Origin: Dolomedes plantarius
Taxonomy: Eukaryota > Arthropoda > Arachnida > Araneae > Dolomedidae
Assembly: GCA_907164885.2 (NCBI GenBank)
Contig: OU015493.1
Coordinates: 61,267,668 to 61,331,667, forward strand
Length of the DNA stretch: 64,000 nucleotides
Direction of reading: 5' to 3'
Shown here: positions 11,092-22,939 of the stretch, in pieces
Layout: each line of letters begins with the position of its first letter
Numbering within the stretch: position 1 is the first letter of the stretch
The notes under the pieces: model-generated
Databases searched by the model: none
Told to the model about the DNA's origin: nothing
The model's input: the letters and a program-made list of their open reading frames with translations, nothing else
Made by a program: the position numbers and the translations under genes

Positions 11092-12099
11092 TTAGAGCGG
11101 AAATAATGTGTTTTTTTTTCAATTTTCACTTTTCTATTTTCATTTTAAAAAAAATTATTTCTTACTTTTGCTGTTATTTACCGCAGAAATATTAAAGAAA
11201 AGAAAAGATATTTTGATGGATATGAGAAAAATGTTACTAATAAATAAAAATTGAACTTTCTTTAGAAATAACTTCTTTTTTTAGAACTTCTTATTACTGT
11301 TTACAATTGTAATTTAATGCCCAAATGAAAGTGATTTTTTTTATCTAGTAGTTCATTCCCTCAGAGAACAATGCCATATTTTTAAATTTTTCTATATAGA
11401 AATTACTGAAAAAAAAGTATTAATGTATTGGCTAATCGCTAATCGATTGCCAATATCGATAATAAAACGTAGCTATTTGTGGGCGGTGCTTTTCCAGAAT
11501 TCGTACGCTGAAGGCCTTTGTTCACGCTCGAGCAAAGGTGCCCGAGACTACCGATTCCGTTTGAATGCGAAAACACCAGGCGAAGTAAAAAGTATTTCAA
11601 TTGTCAAAAAATTCGAACGTGCAGGTTTTTTTGAAAGAACCAAGACTACTATTCAAAATTTTTAAATTAAATTCTAGTGAGACATCTGTGTAGCACTTTC
11701 AGCCTTTCTTCCCAAGGTTATCACGTAATTCAATTTGCATACCGAGGAGGAAGTAAATAGCTAACGGAAACTTGCTAGCCCTGCTGTGTTTTGTTGTCGG
11801 CGTGATGATGCTTCGTTATGGAAGCTGACTCGACTCACAAGCAGCGACGTATTTTTCTGTACAATTTGGGTCACGCTTTGAAAACACATTTGTATTCGAA
11901 GTTTTAGAAAGTAATAAATTTAAATTTATTTGATGATTTGAAAACGAAGTTCTAATTTGACTCTTTGTGTGCATACTTATTTGGCATAACTCTTCGGCAT
12001 ACTAATTTTAATATCATCACAGACATGGAATGTTAAATGTGTAAAAACTTCCCATTTAATTTTTGTAAGGAAATTAATGGGCACAAATTTCATATGTAA
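11092..12099. other. AT-rich interval, nothing recognised
   Basis: Between the hAT element and the Helitron I see no family signature. An 80-codon open frame at 11423-11665 (plus strand) has no recognisable domain. Confidence 0.5.
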
Positions 12100-12892
12100 T
12101 CTATATATATAAAACAGATCCGTAACTGACTCACTGACTCACTGACATACAACGCACAGACCAAACCGCTGGACCTAAAGGACTGAAATTTTGCATGGCG
12201 ATTTTTCTTATAGTGTAGGGGTGCACTAAGAAAGATTTTTGAAAAATTCCTCTTAGATTTTTTTTTAATTAAAATTTTAAGCTATTTATGTAACTTTTTT
12301 TAAGTTTGCATTTAAAATAATAATTTGGGGGTTATAAAATTTATATCACGAGAAAGATCATAAAAATTCCTCTAAAATGAGATCTTTTTCGAATCTTTAC
12401 CTCCATTTTCTGATTTTTGGTGAATTTTTAAAGATTAATTTTTAGATTTTAATTTATTAAATGCTGATCACGTGATTTCTTTTTCTGGTACAATAAATAA
12501 ATTTATCGTCACGTGCATAACAACTAAATAGACAAAAAAAATTTTTTTTTCTTTCTAATGCGGCAGACGATTGGACATTATCCAAAAATATATTAAAATA
12601 CAATAAAAGATATTATGTTCCTCAAACTGTACTATATTAACTGTACTATATTCTTTAATATTTCCTATTACATTTAATTTGAATATTTTCTTCTACATTA
12701 TTTTGTCTATAAAAATATCTCTTACGATTTTTTTATAAATATGTATTTTTTTTTTGTTTTTTTACATTAATTGTATACATTGATCGTAGTATTTATTATA
12801 TATATATATATATATTTGGGCATTAATTGCATACATTGACCGTTGTATTTAATTTGAATGTATTCCGTAGCGAAGTACGGGTTTTCAGCTAG
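12100..12892 (+). mobile_element. Short non-autonomous Helitron
   Basis: The 5' end is TCTATATATATAAAACAG, and the opening text with repeated TGACTCACTGAC is typical of short animal Helitrons. The 3' end is a small hairpin (CCGTA...TACGG, 12866-12881) followed about 8 bases later by CTAG at 12889-12892. The insertion lies between A and T with no target duplication, as expected for rolling-circle elements. It encodes no helicase; internal sequence is AT-rich. Confidence 0.85.
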
Positions 12893-14419
12893 TATAAAAT
12901 TAAAGATATTTCAAATGATGTATTGTCGATTTGTTGAATGAACAAGGCGGAATCTGTAATGGCCGCCTGGCATCATCGTCGAGGCTTGCTATTTTTTTTT
13001 TTTTTTTCGCGCTTCGAGCTCTTTCTGGGCCGTACTAAATCTTGCATTGCGCCGCATGTTGCCCGCGGGCCGCGGGTCCCCTGTCCTAGGCCGAGTGGCG
13101 TTCTGAATATGTTCGTTGTGTTGTTCCAATAAATACATATTAAAACCTTCTGATGGAGTCTCTGTTGGAGTCGTGTCTAATTCTGTAGAGGCACGTCGAA
13201 CCACCATATTGGCGATTCTCCATAAGTTCTTCATCGGGCATGTTATTATATTTAAGCGCAATTCTCATCTGAATATCATTAAACTCTAATATTGATAGGG
13301 CAATTTCTGGAGAGCGAAATTATGAAGTGGAAATGATTCTTTTACCCACTCTTAAACCCACTTCATAATCCTGACTTCTCGATTCTTCTTTTCCAACTTT
13401 TCGTCTCATCTGGCTTAATTTGTCAGTTTTATTTTCGGTTGTGTTCCTTTGCATGGACTTGAAAACATAAATTTCACTTCTCCCACCCCTCTAACCACTC
13501 CCCTTTCATGTCTTTGCTTCTAGCGCCCACTTGTTCGAAGTTCTCCTAGAAAATTCCATTGTTTCCCCTCTCTATATCAAGCAGTTTAATTACCTTCGCA
13601 CACCGGAACAATCCATAGAAAAGAGAAAAATATCCACTGATCGCCGTCCTGGTGATAAACTACGAGTAATATTAGTCGTATTACGTAGTAATATTAGTCA
13701 TTCTTTATAGGCTTTGAAATGCTGTAGGCTCCAGTTTAATTAATTAAAATTAATTTCGTTTCTTTAGTATCAATGATAGATTAAAAAGTGGAATTAATTA
13801 ATCTTTATAAATCTGAGAAGCATCTTATTGGTTCTAACCGTGTTTTTGATGTCAACATTTTTCTTGAACATTTTAATTTCTTTTACTTTGTTCTAGAACC
13901 ATATAACCACCTGATTTTGCTACTTTTATTCTGAAAATAAACGTAGTTTTTCTGAAAATGAAAAAACTCCTTTTCCAACCGACAGGTGGCAGCAGGGAAA
14001 TTTGAAATCGGAGTATCAGTATCGAAAACTTCTCCGTTTTCACAATGTCGATATTTCCCCAGCCTCACTTGTTTGTCTCGCTCGACTAACAACTAGCACA
14101 CCATTTATTTGCAATTTGTCTTCATCTTGAAAACTGTAGGAGTGAATTTTAAAAAGAAAAGTAACGTTGAGAAGAAAAAAACTGAACGGTTGTTATGAAA
14201 ACAAGAGTAACAGTGGGGAAAAAACACCAAGTCTAAAGAAATGACTTCATAGAAAAATATAACCCGAACCGTGCTCCTCTGTTCAGAGTCCAGGTAGATT
14301 CTCTTCCGTTCTGCAATGCCAAACCCGTTTTACTGCCTAAACGACCAGCATTTTTGGATTAAAAAAAACCTTGAAAATTTTAACTGGTTTCTGTTGTGAA
14401 TTAAAACACCCCTGTTTCC
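12893..14419. other. Intergenic interval with a possible hAT end and LTR-like tail
   Basis: Near 13040-13090 the text GCCCGCGGGCCGCGGG followed by TCCCCTG resembles a hAT terminal repeat, but I found no partner end. At 13126-13230, AATAAATACAT, a T/G-rich stretch and TGGCGATTCTCC could be the R-U5 and primer site of an LTR element; this is weak. The rest, 13230-14400, is unremarkable. Confidence 0.3.
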
Positions 14420-15208
14420 TGTAGGGTTTTAATTACCTTAAAACAATGGATGCATGCATGGGTTGGAACAAGCAAGCAAGACACAGCATTGACCTTAAAC
14501 ATACATTTATTTGATAATGCACAAATTTCAATTAAATTGTCATAGCTATTAATATAACAATCCGTTTCATATTAACAATTTTTAACACTGAGAACCCAGA
14601 AGCAGAGGCAAACTATATTGTCAAAGATGATGTTTAGAGTCTATTGGGGAGGCACTTACTATAGCTGATGTATGCAGCGATGATGCATGCATCGACGACC
14701 GGGACCCAGAATCATCTCCAGTATAGGAACACCTTGGCGGGATATTCGCACTTCTCCAAGGCTCTGGGGTAGACGAGAGTCTCTAACATCTAACTCTGAG
14801 GAACCAAATCTAAGATCCGTCTCCTCCTTCGCCAATTCCTTCCGTCCTTAGCGGAGCTGTTGTCCGTTTACAGGGGGACCATTCTGGCCCGCCCCTCACT
14901 TTTATTGGGCAGTGGGCTGTTTTTCTTTCAGTGGTTCCTGCCCCAGTTGGTTCTTTATTACACCGCCTCTATCGCCTCTGTCCATAGTCTATGAAGTACC
15001 TCCCCCACCATAATTTTATTTTGCAAAACAACTTTGACCCTTCTCATCTGACGTTTTTACTGTGGGCCATAAAATAACGACCATCCATCTTGAAAAATGT
15101 AGACTTCAGATCGCTATCACTGGCCACACCGACAGTTATTCTTCTATTTTTTATTGGTTTACAAGCCTGTATTTACCCCTGCCTCTGCATCCTTTATAAT
15201 ACATTCGT
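14420..15208 (-). mobile_element. LTR family A, reverse copy, truncated at its inner edge
   Basis: It begins TGTAGGGTTTTAATTACC, the reverse of the family A end, and matches the solo LTR at 1435-2266 through the 'CCATAATTTTATTTTGCAAA' segment to about 15208. The last ~55 bp of the LTR are missing, and the sequence joins directly to internal element sequence at 15209. It is probably the 3' LTR of a minus-strand Gypsy copy with a deletion across the LTR/internal junction. Confidence 0.8.
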
Positions 15209-16082
15209 TTACTGTACATAAAAAAATCCAATAATTAGCACATTTGTGGTTCTGTAAATATACTGAGTATAATACATTGGAAATTTCAACAGGAATGAGT
15301 ACATTACAAATTTGTCTTACTCATTATATTCAACAAACTTCCCTGCTCTTTATTAGAGATACCATTACAAACTTAGAACCACATAATTTCTCCTCTTATC
15401 TGCATAATTTTCATTGAATTAATTATATCTTGAAATGACATCTGATTTATTTATATCACATGTTCACGTGCGTTAACTCTTAGCAACACTATCATAATAT
15501 AAAAAAACATAGAATACTACACAATAAGCTTCTAATTACCCACTACATTGATCAATGAAAATTCCATCATACAATTTGCAACTATACATCATCATATCAT
15601 CAACATAATTATTACTAAATATTTCCTCTATAAAAAAAACACTATAATATTTATATACCCATTTTTTTATAATAATTGTAAAATAATAATTATCGCACAA
15701 AAATTTCATGACATAAAATAAACCGTACCATAACAACACTAACTATATATACATACATCGACATCATTGTAACTGCAAATCATCATACACTTATGTCATT
15801 CTCACAGATTGTTCGTATCCAAAGTCCATAATTTTACATATGATATATTCTCTGTGCATGATTTCACGTAAAACACAGTTATATCGTACATCTTGTGGTT
15901 GTCTTCACGCTGATACCTTTATATTCACCTTTTTTTTGTGACTAAGTCTATACTATTTTATACCATCAGACCACTGTATCAACCTGCCTACAACCTTCCC
16001 GTTCATATTGTCGCATATGATATCTCCATACGAATCATATAATGCTACTAATTCGTCAAACCTCTTATTAATCTACTAGTGA
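15209..16082 (-). mobile_element. Gypsy internal region fragment, duplicate of 17806-18506
   Basis: From 15209 to about 15908 this matches 17806-18506 with few differences (shared start TACTGTACATAAAAAAAT; both contain TTGTTCGTATCCAAAGTCCA). It is the 3' untranslated region of the minus-strand Gypsy element next to its 3' LTR. From about 15909 to 16082 the two copies diverge. Confidence 0.75.
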
Positions 16083-16733
16083 TGTAGAAGTGAAATGGTA
16101 TAATTCCCCACGGTGTGTGGCCAATAACGAATGTATTATAAAGGATGCAGAGGCAGGGGTAAATACAGGCTTGTAAACCAATAAAAAATAGAAGAATAGC
16201 TGTCGGTGTGGCCAGTGATAGCGATCTGAAGTCTAAATTTTTCAAGATGGATGGTCGTTATTTTATGGCCCACAGTAAAAACGTCAGATGAGAAGGGTCA
16301 AAGTTGTTTTGCAAAATAAAATTATGGTGGGGGAGGTACTTCATAGACTATGGACAAAAGAGACAGAGAAGGAATTGGAGAAGGAGGAGACGGATCTTAG
16401 ACTTGGTTCCTCAGAGTTAGATGTTAGAGACTCTCGTCTGCCTCAGAGTCTTGGAGAAGTGCGAATATCCCGCCAGGGTGTTCCTATACTGGAGATGATT
16501 CTGGGTCCCGGTCGCCGTTGCTACCATCATCGCTGCATACATCAGCTATAGTAAGTGCCACCCCAATAGACTCTAAAAATCATCTTTGACAATATAGTTT
16601 GCCTCTGCTTCTGGGTTCTCAATGTTAAAAATTGTTAATATGAAACGGATTGTTATATTAATAGCTATGATAATTTAATTGAAATTTGTGCATTATCAAA
16701 TAAATGTATGTTTAAGGTCAATGCTGTGTCTTC
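16083..16733 (+). mobile_element. LTR family A, forward copy, first part (split by a Gypsy insertion)
   Basis: It starts TGTAGAAGTGAAATGG and follows the 1435-2266 copy, lacking about 124 bp that correspond to 1720-1845. At TCTTC (16729-16733) it is broken by the element at 16734-21252 and continues at 21253-21314. With the insert and duplicate TCTTC removed the LTR is 708 bp, exactly 832 minus 124. Confidence 0.88.
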
Positions 16734-17571
16734 TATAGGAGTGAATCACCTAGAAGCAATAGATGCATGCAAGGGTTGGAATAAGCAAGGAATACAACGC
16801 ATTGACCTTTCACATACATTTATTAGATAACCCAAATTTCAATTAACATGACAGAGCTATAGTATTACAATCAGTTTTATATTAACAATTTTGACTTACA
16901 ATACCCAGAAGCAGAGGCAAACTATAGAGTCAAATATGATTTTTTAGAATCTAACGGGGAGGCACTTACTATAACGGATGTGTGCAACGATGATCGTAGC
17001 ATCGGCGACCGGGACCCAGTATCATCTCCAGTGTATTAAAACGTTGGCGGTATATTGGCACTTCTCCACGGCTATATGGCAGACGAGAGCCTCCGACATC
17101 TAACTCTCAGGAACCCAATCTGAAGACCGTCTCCTTCTTCTTTTTTTTTGATTCCGCTCGTCCTTAGCGACGCTGATGTCCGTTTACAGGGGGCCATTCT
17201 AGCACGCCCCTCACTTTCATTGGGCAGTGGGCTGTTTCTCCTTCAGTGGTTCCTATCCCTAATTGGTCCTTTATTATACCGCCTCTGTCGCCTCTGTCCA
17301 TAGGCTATATAGTACCTCCCCCCACATACGTTTATTTTGTAAAACAACTTTGATTCTTCTCCTCTGACGTTTTTACTGTGGGCCATAAAATAACGACCAT
17401 CCATCTTGTAAAATATAAACTTCAGATCGCTATCACTGGCCACACCGACAGCTATTCTTCTATTTTTTTTATTGTTTTACAATCCTGTATTTGCCCCTGC
17501 CTCTGCATCCTTTATGATACATTCTTTATTGTCCACACACCGTGGGGAATTACACTATTTTCACTTCTACA

Positions 17572-19411
17572 TCACACTCCACCACTATGAATTTTTTTTT
17601 TTTCAGTCGACTCACGTCCCTGTTCACAGAAGCTGCAAATAAACATTTTAGAGCATACATGACAGTGTAAGTGTGCCTCCACGCATCACAATATTAAATT
17701 AAATCTTCGCCAAAACGACAAACCATACTAATTTTGAATTTTGAATGAGACTTCTAATTCTATATACATATTATATGCAATTTCTTTACCATACACAAGT
17801 TTTACTGTACATAAAAAAATTCAAATAATTAGCACATTTGTGGTTCTGTAAATATACTGAGTATAATACATTGGAAATTTCAACAGGAATGAGTATATTA
17901 CAAATTTGTTTTACTCATTATTTTCAACAAACTTCCCTGCTCTTTATTAGAGGTACCATTACAAACTTAGAACCACATAATTTCTCCAATTATCTGCATC
18001 ATTATCATTGAATTAATTCTATCTTGAAATGAAATCTTAGTTATTTATCTAACATGTTCACGTGCGTTAACTCTCAGCAACACTATCATAATATAAAACA
18101 AACATAGAATACTACACAATAAGCTTCTTATTACCCATTACATTGATCAATGAAAATTCCATAATACAATTTGCATCAATACATCATCATATCATCAACA
18201 TAATTATTACTAAATATTCCCTCTATAAAAAAAAAACACTATATTATTTATATGCCCATTTTTTTTAATAATAATTGTAAAATAATAATAATCGCACAAA
18301 AATTTCATGACATACAGTAAACCTTATCATAACAACATTAACTTTATATACATACATCGACATCATTGTAACTGCAAATCATCATACACTTATATCATTC
18401 TCACAGATTGTTCGTATCCAAAGTCCATAATTTTACATATGATATATTCTCTGGGCATGATTTCATGTAAAACACAGTTATATCGTACAACTTGTGGTTG
18501 TCTTTACATACGCCGTGTCCCCTGTAAATTTGGCTTTCCACTCCGCATCGAACTGACCTATGGCTAAAAAAAAAATCCGGTTTTTGTTTAAAAATTGCCA
18601 GTCCCTCACTTTCGCTCAACCAGTCAAAAAAGCCGTTTGTCTGCCTGTTTACCTTTCTACGTCACTCGCAAAATAATTAGCGCTCCATAATCTTTTCCCC
18701 CCTACGCATGGCAACGTCTTAGGCTAGAATTTCTCCCGTAATTACTTCTAGTCATTTCCGGTAGATGCAGTACAGCACTTTTTCAAATGCACGCCGGCAA
18801 AATATCTGCCACAGTGATTTATGGCACAACATCTCAGTACATCGGGCTATATTCTGAAACTAAGTATCATATTCTTTGCTCAGTTTACTCCATCTATCCA
18901 GTTCTTTGTATTTATCTAATTATTTCCTGAATTTATTTGTGTATTTTGTATTTTACTAGCTCAACATTCCATCACGTAGTAAACCTAACTTAGTTGAATT
19001 CTCGAATCTATTCTTCAATTATTCAAGCCTATGTCTTTTTGCCTGTTACTTAGTTTAATTGCTTACCACTGTTGTCTTTAATTTAATTTCGTTGTTTGTT
19101 AATGTTGTTTATCTAATTTTTTTATTTATTTATCTAGTCATATTGTCTTTTTTTTTTCAACGCTTTTTCCTACCCTGCTACCGCTGTGATATTGACGAAC
19201 TATGATGGCCTTAATAATCTTGTTTCATCTGTGGTCTTCCCCCATCTTAATATTCGTATACTCTACAGGTATATATTTGAACTTTTATCGGTCATTTGTT
19301 TCACTATTCATTTTTCTTCTTACTTGTGACTCATTCATGCATGCCCACTTCACTTGCACGATTTTTTTTTGATTTTTTCATTTTTTTTGTTATTATTATT
19401 ATTATTTATTT
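17572..19411 (-). other. Gypsy 3' untranslated region
   Basis: Non-coding sequence lies between the integrase stop and the 3' LTR on the minus strand. A run of T at 17590-17603 and purine-rich minus-strand text (GTGGTGGAGTGTGA) directly before the 3' LTR could serve as the polypurine tract. The part 17806-18506 is duplicated at 15209-15908. Confidence 0.65.
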
Positions 19412-20288
19412 TTATTTCATTTGATTACTTCTTGGTCTAAGATTATACCCATGTTGTTGTTGAATTTTTGTTCCACGCGAATCAATTTGCCTACTGTGTG
19501 TCAATGTATCTTTTCGCGAATCCGTTTCCTGTGAAATAATTTGTTTACTACTCTCATTGTCAAATTCCACATGTGTGTTATCGCCATTGATATTCTCCTC
19601 ATCGATTATTTTAGTTTGCATTTTTGGTAAATTCATTTTTACTAATTTCGTAATATGCACTTTACAATCTTCTTCAAAAGGATTCATCGCATTTTTACAT
19701 AAAAAATTATTATTTCTAAAGCTTTTCATAATGATATAGGGGCCCATAAATTTTGGGCGAAACGTACCCGGTGGCCTAAAACTCTTGATGTATACAGTAT
19801 CCCCAATATTCAAACTAACCGTAGCTTTCCTTTGTCTTTTGTCATATTCGTCCATCATTCTTCTCTGATTAGCTAACGTATCATTCCGAATCTGTTCTAT
19901 TTGTTCGAATGTTTTTTTGAGATACTCGGGTGATGGCCTCTGAGACTCACATGGCTGGTGGGCGGAGAAAGGTGTTCTAAGGGGGCGATTAAAAAATAAA
20001 ACACTTGGCGTGTAACCAGTGCTTCTGGAAATCGAATTATTCATAGCTAATACAATGAATCGGGATTGAATATCCCAATCGAATAATTTTTGTGAGGAAG
20101 CCATAATAGATTCTTTATACTGACGATGTGTTCTTTCACACATGGCATTTGCTCTCGGAAAGTAAACGCTGGTCTATCTAAATTCAATATTCAAATTTGA
20201 TAGAAATGATCGAAATTCATCCCATATAAATTGTGGTCCATTATCAGTTAATACAATTTTTCTCAAATTTACTACATCTCTTCTACAA
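19412..20288 (-). pseudogene. Gypsy integrase, C-terminal half of the catalytic core and tail
   Basis: Integrase joins retrotransposon DNA to the chromosome. On the minus strand the reading holds LTDNGPQFIWDEF, with the second catalytic Asp. An in-frame stop follows near 20180, then VYFPRANAMCERTHRQ, where the Glu of CER fits the third catalytic position. From 20143 to 19412 a 243-codon open stretch follows: an HxTGYTPSVLFFNRPLRTPF-like region (here SRSTGYTPSVLF), a Lys/Arg-rich helix, and the C-terminal GDTVYIKSF...FMGPYIIMKSF fold typical of Gypsy integrases. The first catalytic Asp and zinc-binding HHCC domain are absent. The tail is longer than usual and rich in Asp, Glu, Ser and Gln. Confidence 0.88.
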
Positions 20289-21252
20289 AAAAAAAACTTA
20301 ATTATTCTAGCAAACTAACAACATATTATTTTAGTCTTGATTATTACTAAGGTCTGTTCCGTAATATCCACAAATACTTCCAACCACGTGCATCCTGGTC
20401 ACGGCACCATAGATATAGGAGTGAATCACCTAGAAGCAATAGATGCATGCAAGGGTTGGAATAAGCAAGGAATACAACGCATTGACCTTACACATACATT
20501 TATTAGATAACCCAAATTTCAATTAACATGACAGAGCTATAGTATTACAATCAGTTTTATATTAACAATTTTGACTTACAATACCCAGAAGCAGAGGCAA
20601 ACTATAGAGTCAAATATGATTTTTTAGAATCTAACGGGGAGGCACTTACTATAACGGATGTGTGCAACGATGATCGTAGCATCGGCGACCGGGACATAGT
20701 ATCATCTCCAGTGTATGAAAACGTTGGCGGTATATTGGCACTTCTCCACGGCTATATGGCAGACGAGAGCCTCCGACATCTAACTCTCAGGAACCCAATC
20801 TGAAGACCGTCTCCTTGTTCTTTTTTTTTATTCCGCTCGTCCTTAGCGACGCTGTTGTCCGTTTACAGGGGGCCATTCTAGCACGCCCCTCACTTTCATT
20901 GGGCAGTGGGCTGTTTCTCATTCAGTGGTTCCTATCCGTAATTGGTCCTTTATTATACCGCCTCTGTCGCCTCTGTCCATAGGCTATATATTACCTCCCC
21001 CCACATATACGTTTATTTTGTAAAACAACTTTGATTCTTCTCCTCTGACGTTTTTACTGTGGGCCATAAAATAACGACCATCCATCTTGTAAAATATAAA
21101 CTTCAGATCGCTATCACTGGCCACACCGACAGCTATTCTTCTATTTTTTTTATTGTTTTACAATCCTGTATTTGGCCCTGCCTCTGCATCCTTTATGATA
21201 CATTCTTTATTGTCCACACACCGTGGGGAATTACACTATTTTCACTTCTACA

Positions 21253-21337
21253 TCTTCCTTGCTTGTTCCAACCCATGCATGCATCCATTGTTTTAAGGCA
21301 ATTAAAACCAAACATCTGTGGTGCCGCAGGATCCAAT
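21253..21337 (+). mobile_element. LTR family A, forward copy, second part, plus primer-site remnant
   Basis: This is the end of the LTR begun at 16083: CTTGCTTGTTCC to AACCAAACA (21314). Four bases later comes TGGTGCCGCAGGATCC (21319 on), which matches the position and start of the primer site of the neighbouring Gypsy element. The older LTR was therefore the 5' LTR of a plus-strand element, now almost all lost. Confidence 0.75.
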
Positions 21338-22086
21338 AGATAATGGCGGCATATTCGCACATCTCCAAGACTCTGGGGCAGACGAGAGTCTCTAACATCT
21401 AACTCTGAGGAACCAAATCTAAGATCCGTTGTTGCAAATTGAAATTATAGTACATTGTATTTGTTTTTGGCGTACTAGTAGCGCCACCTGGTTGCTTCGC
21501 GGTTCGCGCGAAGAGAGTGTATAGTCAGTTGGTGTTGGACTCTTGAAAGAAATAAATGCCTTACGCTTGAGCTTGGTGATTAATATTTATTGAACTCTTG
21601 GATATTCATTTCTTCTTGGATTATATTTCTTCTTGGTGAATTTCAACATCCGTCTCCTCCTTCGCCAATTCCTTCCGTCCTTAGCGGAGCTGTTATCCGT
21701 TTACAGGGGGGCCATTCTGGCCCGACCCTCACTTTCATTGGGCAGTGAGCTGTTTTTCTTTCAGTGGTTCCTTCCCCAATTGGTTCTTTATTAAACAGCC
21801 TCTGTCACCTCTGTCTATAGTCTATGAAGTACCTCCCCCACCATAATTTTATTTTGCAAAACAACTTTGACCCTTCTCATCTGACGTTTTTACTGTGGAC
21901 CATAAAATAACGACCAGAGATCTTGTAAAATTTAGACTTCAGATCGCTGACACTGGCCACACCGACAGCTATTCTTCTATTTTTTTATTGGTTTACAAGC
22001 CTGTATTTACCCCTGCCTCTGCATCCTTTATAATACATTCGTTATTGGCCACACACCGTGGGGAATTATACCATTTCACTTCTACA
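21338..22086 (-). mobile_element. LTR family A, reverse copy, carrying a nested solo LTR
   Basis: It matches the family A LTR in reverse from about GGCGGCATATTCGCAC to the terminal CACTTCTACA at 22086. Its 3' part is missing on the left. The copy is split by the unrelated 219-bp LTR at 21430-21648. Confidence 0.82.
21430..21648. mobile_element. Unrelated 219-bp solo LTR
   Basis: It begins TGTTGCAAATTG and ends AATTTCAACA, so it has TGTTG...CAACA ends. The 5-bp duplication TCCGT is perfect (21425-21429 and 21649-21653). It contains AATAAA near 21552. The short length suits a Copia or BEL/Pao element; I cannot assign the family. It is younger than the family A LTR that it splits. Confidence 0.88.
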
Positions 22087-22359
22087 TTTCCGACTACGGC
22101 AGAAAACACGTGTGAAAAAAAAACCTTTTCTTGCACACTTGTGTTCAAAATACAGACTTCGCAAAAATTCATCTTTTATCGAAACCGAAGCAGGCATTTT
22201 TCGCTATTTTAAATAATTAAAACACCTATGACTCGATAACTCATGACAATTTAACAAAACCTACCTTACTCAGTTTCTACACATATCAGAGACATCGAAC
22301 CACGAATGTTTCGCTACTGTACACCATTTTTGCTGTACAGTGTAGCAGAAAATAATATT

Positions 22360-22450
22360 CGGAGTTTTAGTACTAGGCCCGGTTGGCAAAGGCAGCGGGC
22401 CAGTGATATGATCGTCTCTGGTTCGATGTCTTTCGTTGACAAAACCATCG
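22360..22450 (+). repeat. Possible tRNA-derived SINE head
   Basis: TTGGCAAAGGCAG (near 22385) resembles an RNA polymerase III A box, and GGTTCGATGTC (near 22420) a B box, at tRNA-like spacing. The implied acceptor and anticodon stems do not pair well, so it is not a working tRNA gene. Confidence 0.3.
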
Positions 22451-22742
22451 ACGTGTACACTAACGGCGACTGGTGCACGGAAAAAAATCTGTTCCCAAAA
22501 AAGTTCCCAAAATACCTCTGGAGGTGCGGAGTCAAGTGTTCTGGTCTCGTCACTTGACTCTGATCAAAATTACGGGGCTGATGTTCTTCGAGGTCAAGTC
22601 AGTCTTCAGCCTTAGTGGTATCTCGCCTTAAAGTGAAGGTGCTTACTATCCTTCGCCGAGGACCAAGGTCCTTTGGACTTGGTGTAGGCTTTCCTTCACC
22701 AAGGGTATTGGAAACAACAACTACAACAGTACAGTTTAAAAA

Positions 22743-22782
22743 CCTCAACAGGTTATTGGTGGTTACTCATAACCTGTTGAGG
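22743..22782. repeat. Perfect 14-bp hairpin
   Basis: CCTCAACAGGTTAT (22743-22756) and its exact reverse complement (22769-22782) flank a 12-nt loop. No element boundary was found here. Confidence 0.85.
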
Positions 22783-22939
22783 TGCCTATTATTCATTGCA
22801 TATGAAGAATTCAAAATAATTCGAGTGTTGCACCGACAGGGCCGGGCTGATCAATCGCAGAACCTGAGAACAAGTTTTAAAATTTTTGGAGAGAATCTAA
22901 GTAATGAATACATCTGTCGTGTCAACTCCTTTATCTTGT

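Larger units (their letters stand above)
16734..21252 (-). mobile_element. Gypsy LTR retrotransposon with two LTRs, internally deleted
   Basis: Two direct LTRs (16734-17571, 838 bp; 20414-21252, 839 bp) flank a 2842-bp internal region. The perfect 5-bp duplication TCTTC is at 16729-16733 and 21253-21257. On the minus strand the LTR reads TGTAGAAG to CTCCTATA. A primer-site-like TGGTGCCGTGACC lies four bases inside the 5' LTR (about 20397-20409, minus). Only an integrase remnant is coded; gag, protease, RT and RNase H are gone. The target was an older LTR of the related family A. Confidence 0.92.

Noticed and set aside
12989..13261. 90-codon minus-strand frame ending in a Lys run
   Set aside because: The end is a translated T-run and the rest has no domain; it overlaps a hAT-end-like GC-rich stretch.
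16288..16551. 87-codon open frame in a repeated segment
   Set aside because: It lies wholly in the LTR of family A and is not conserved as a frame in other LTR copies; frames at 16048-16245, 17243-17590, 21059-21343 and 21895-22212 are likewise LTR sequence.
22306..22557. Overlapping frames on both strands of similar length
   Set aside because: No domain, no codon-level support, and they share the same G+C-richer sequence in opposite frames.
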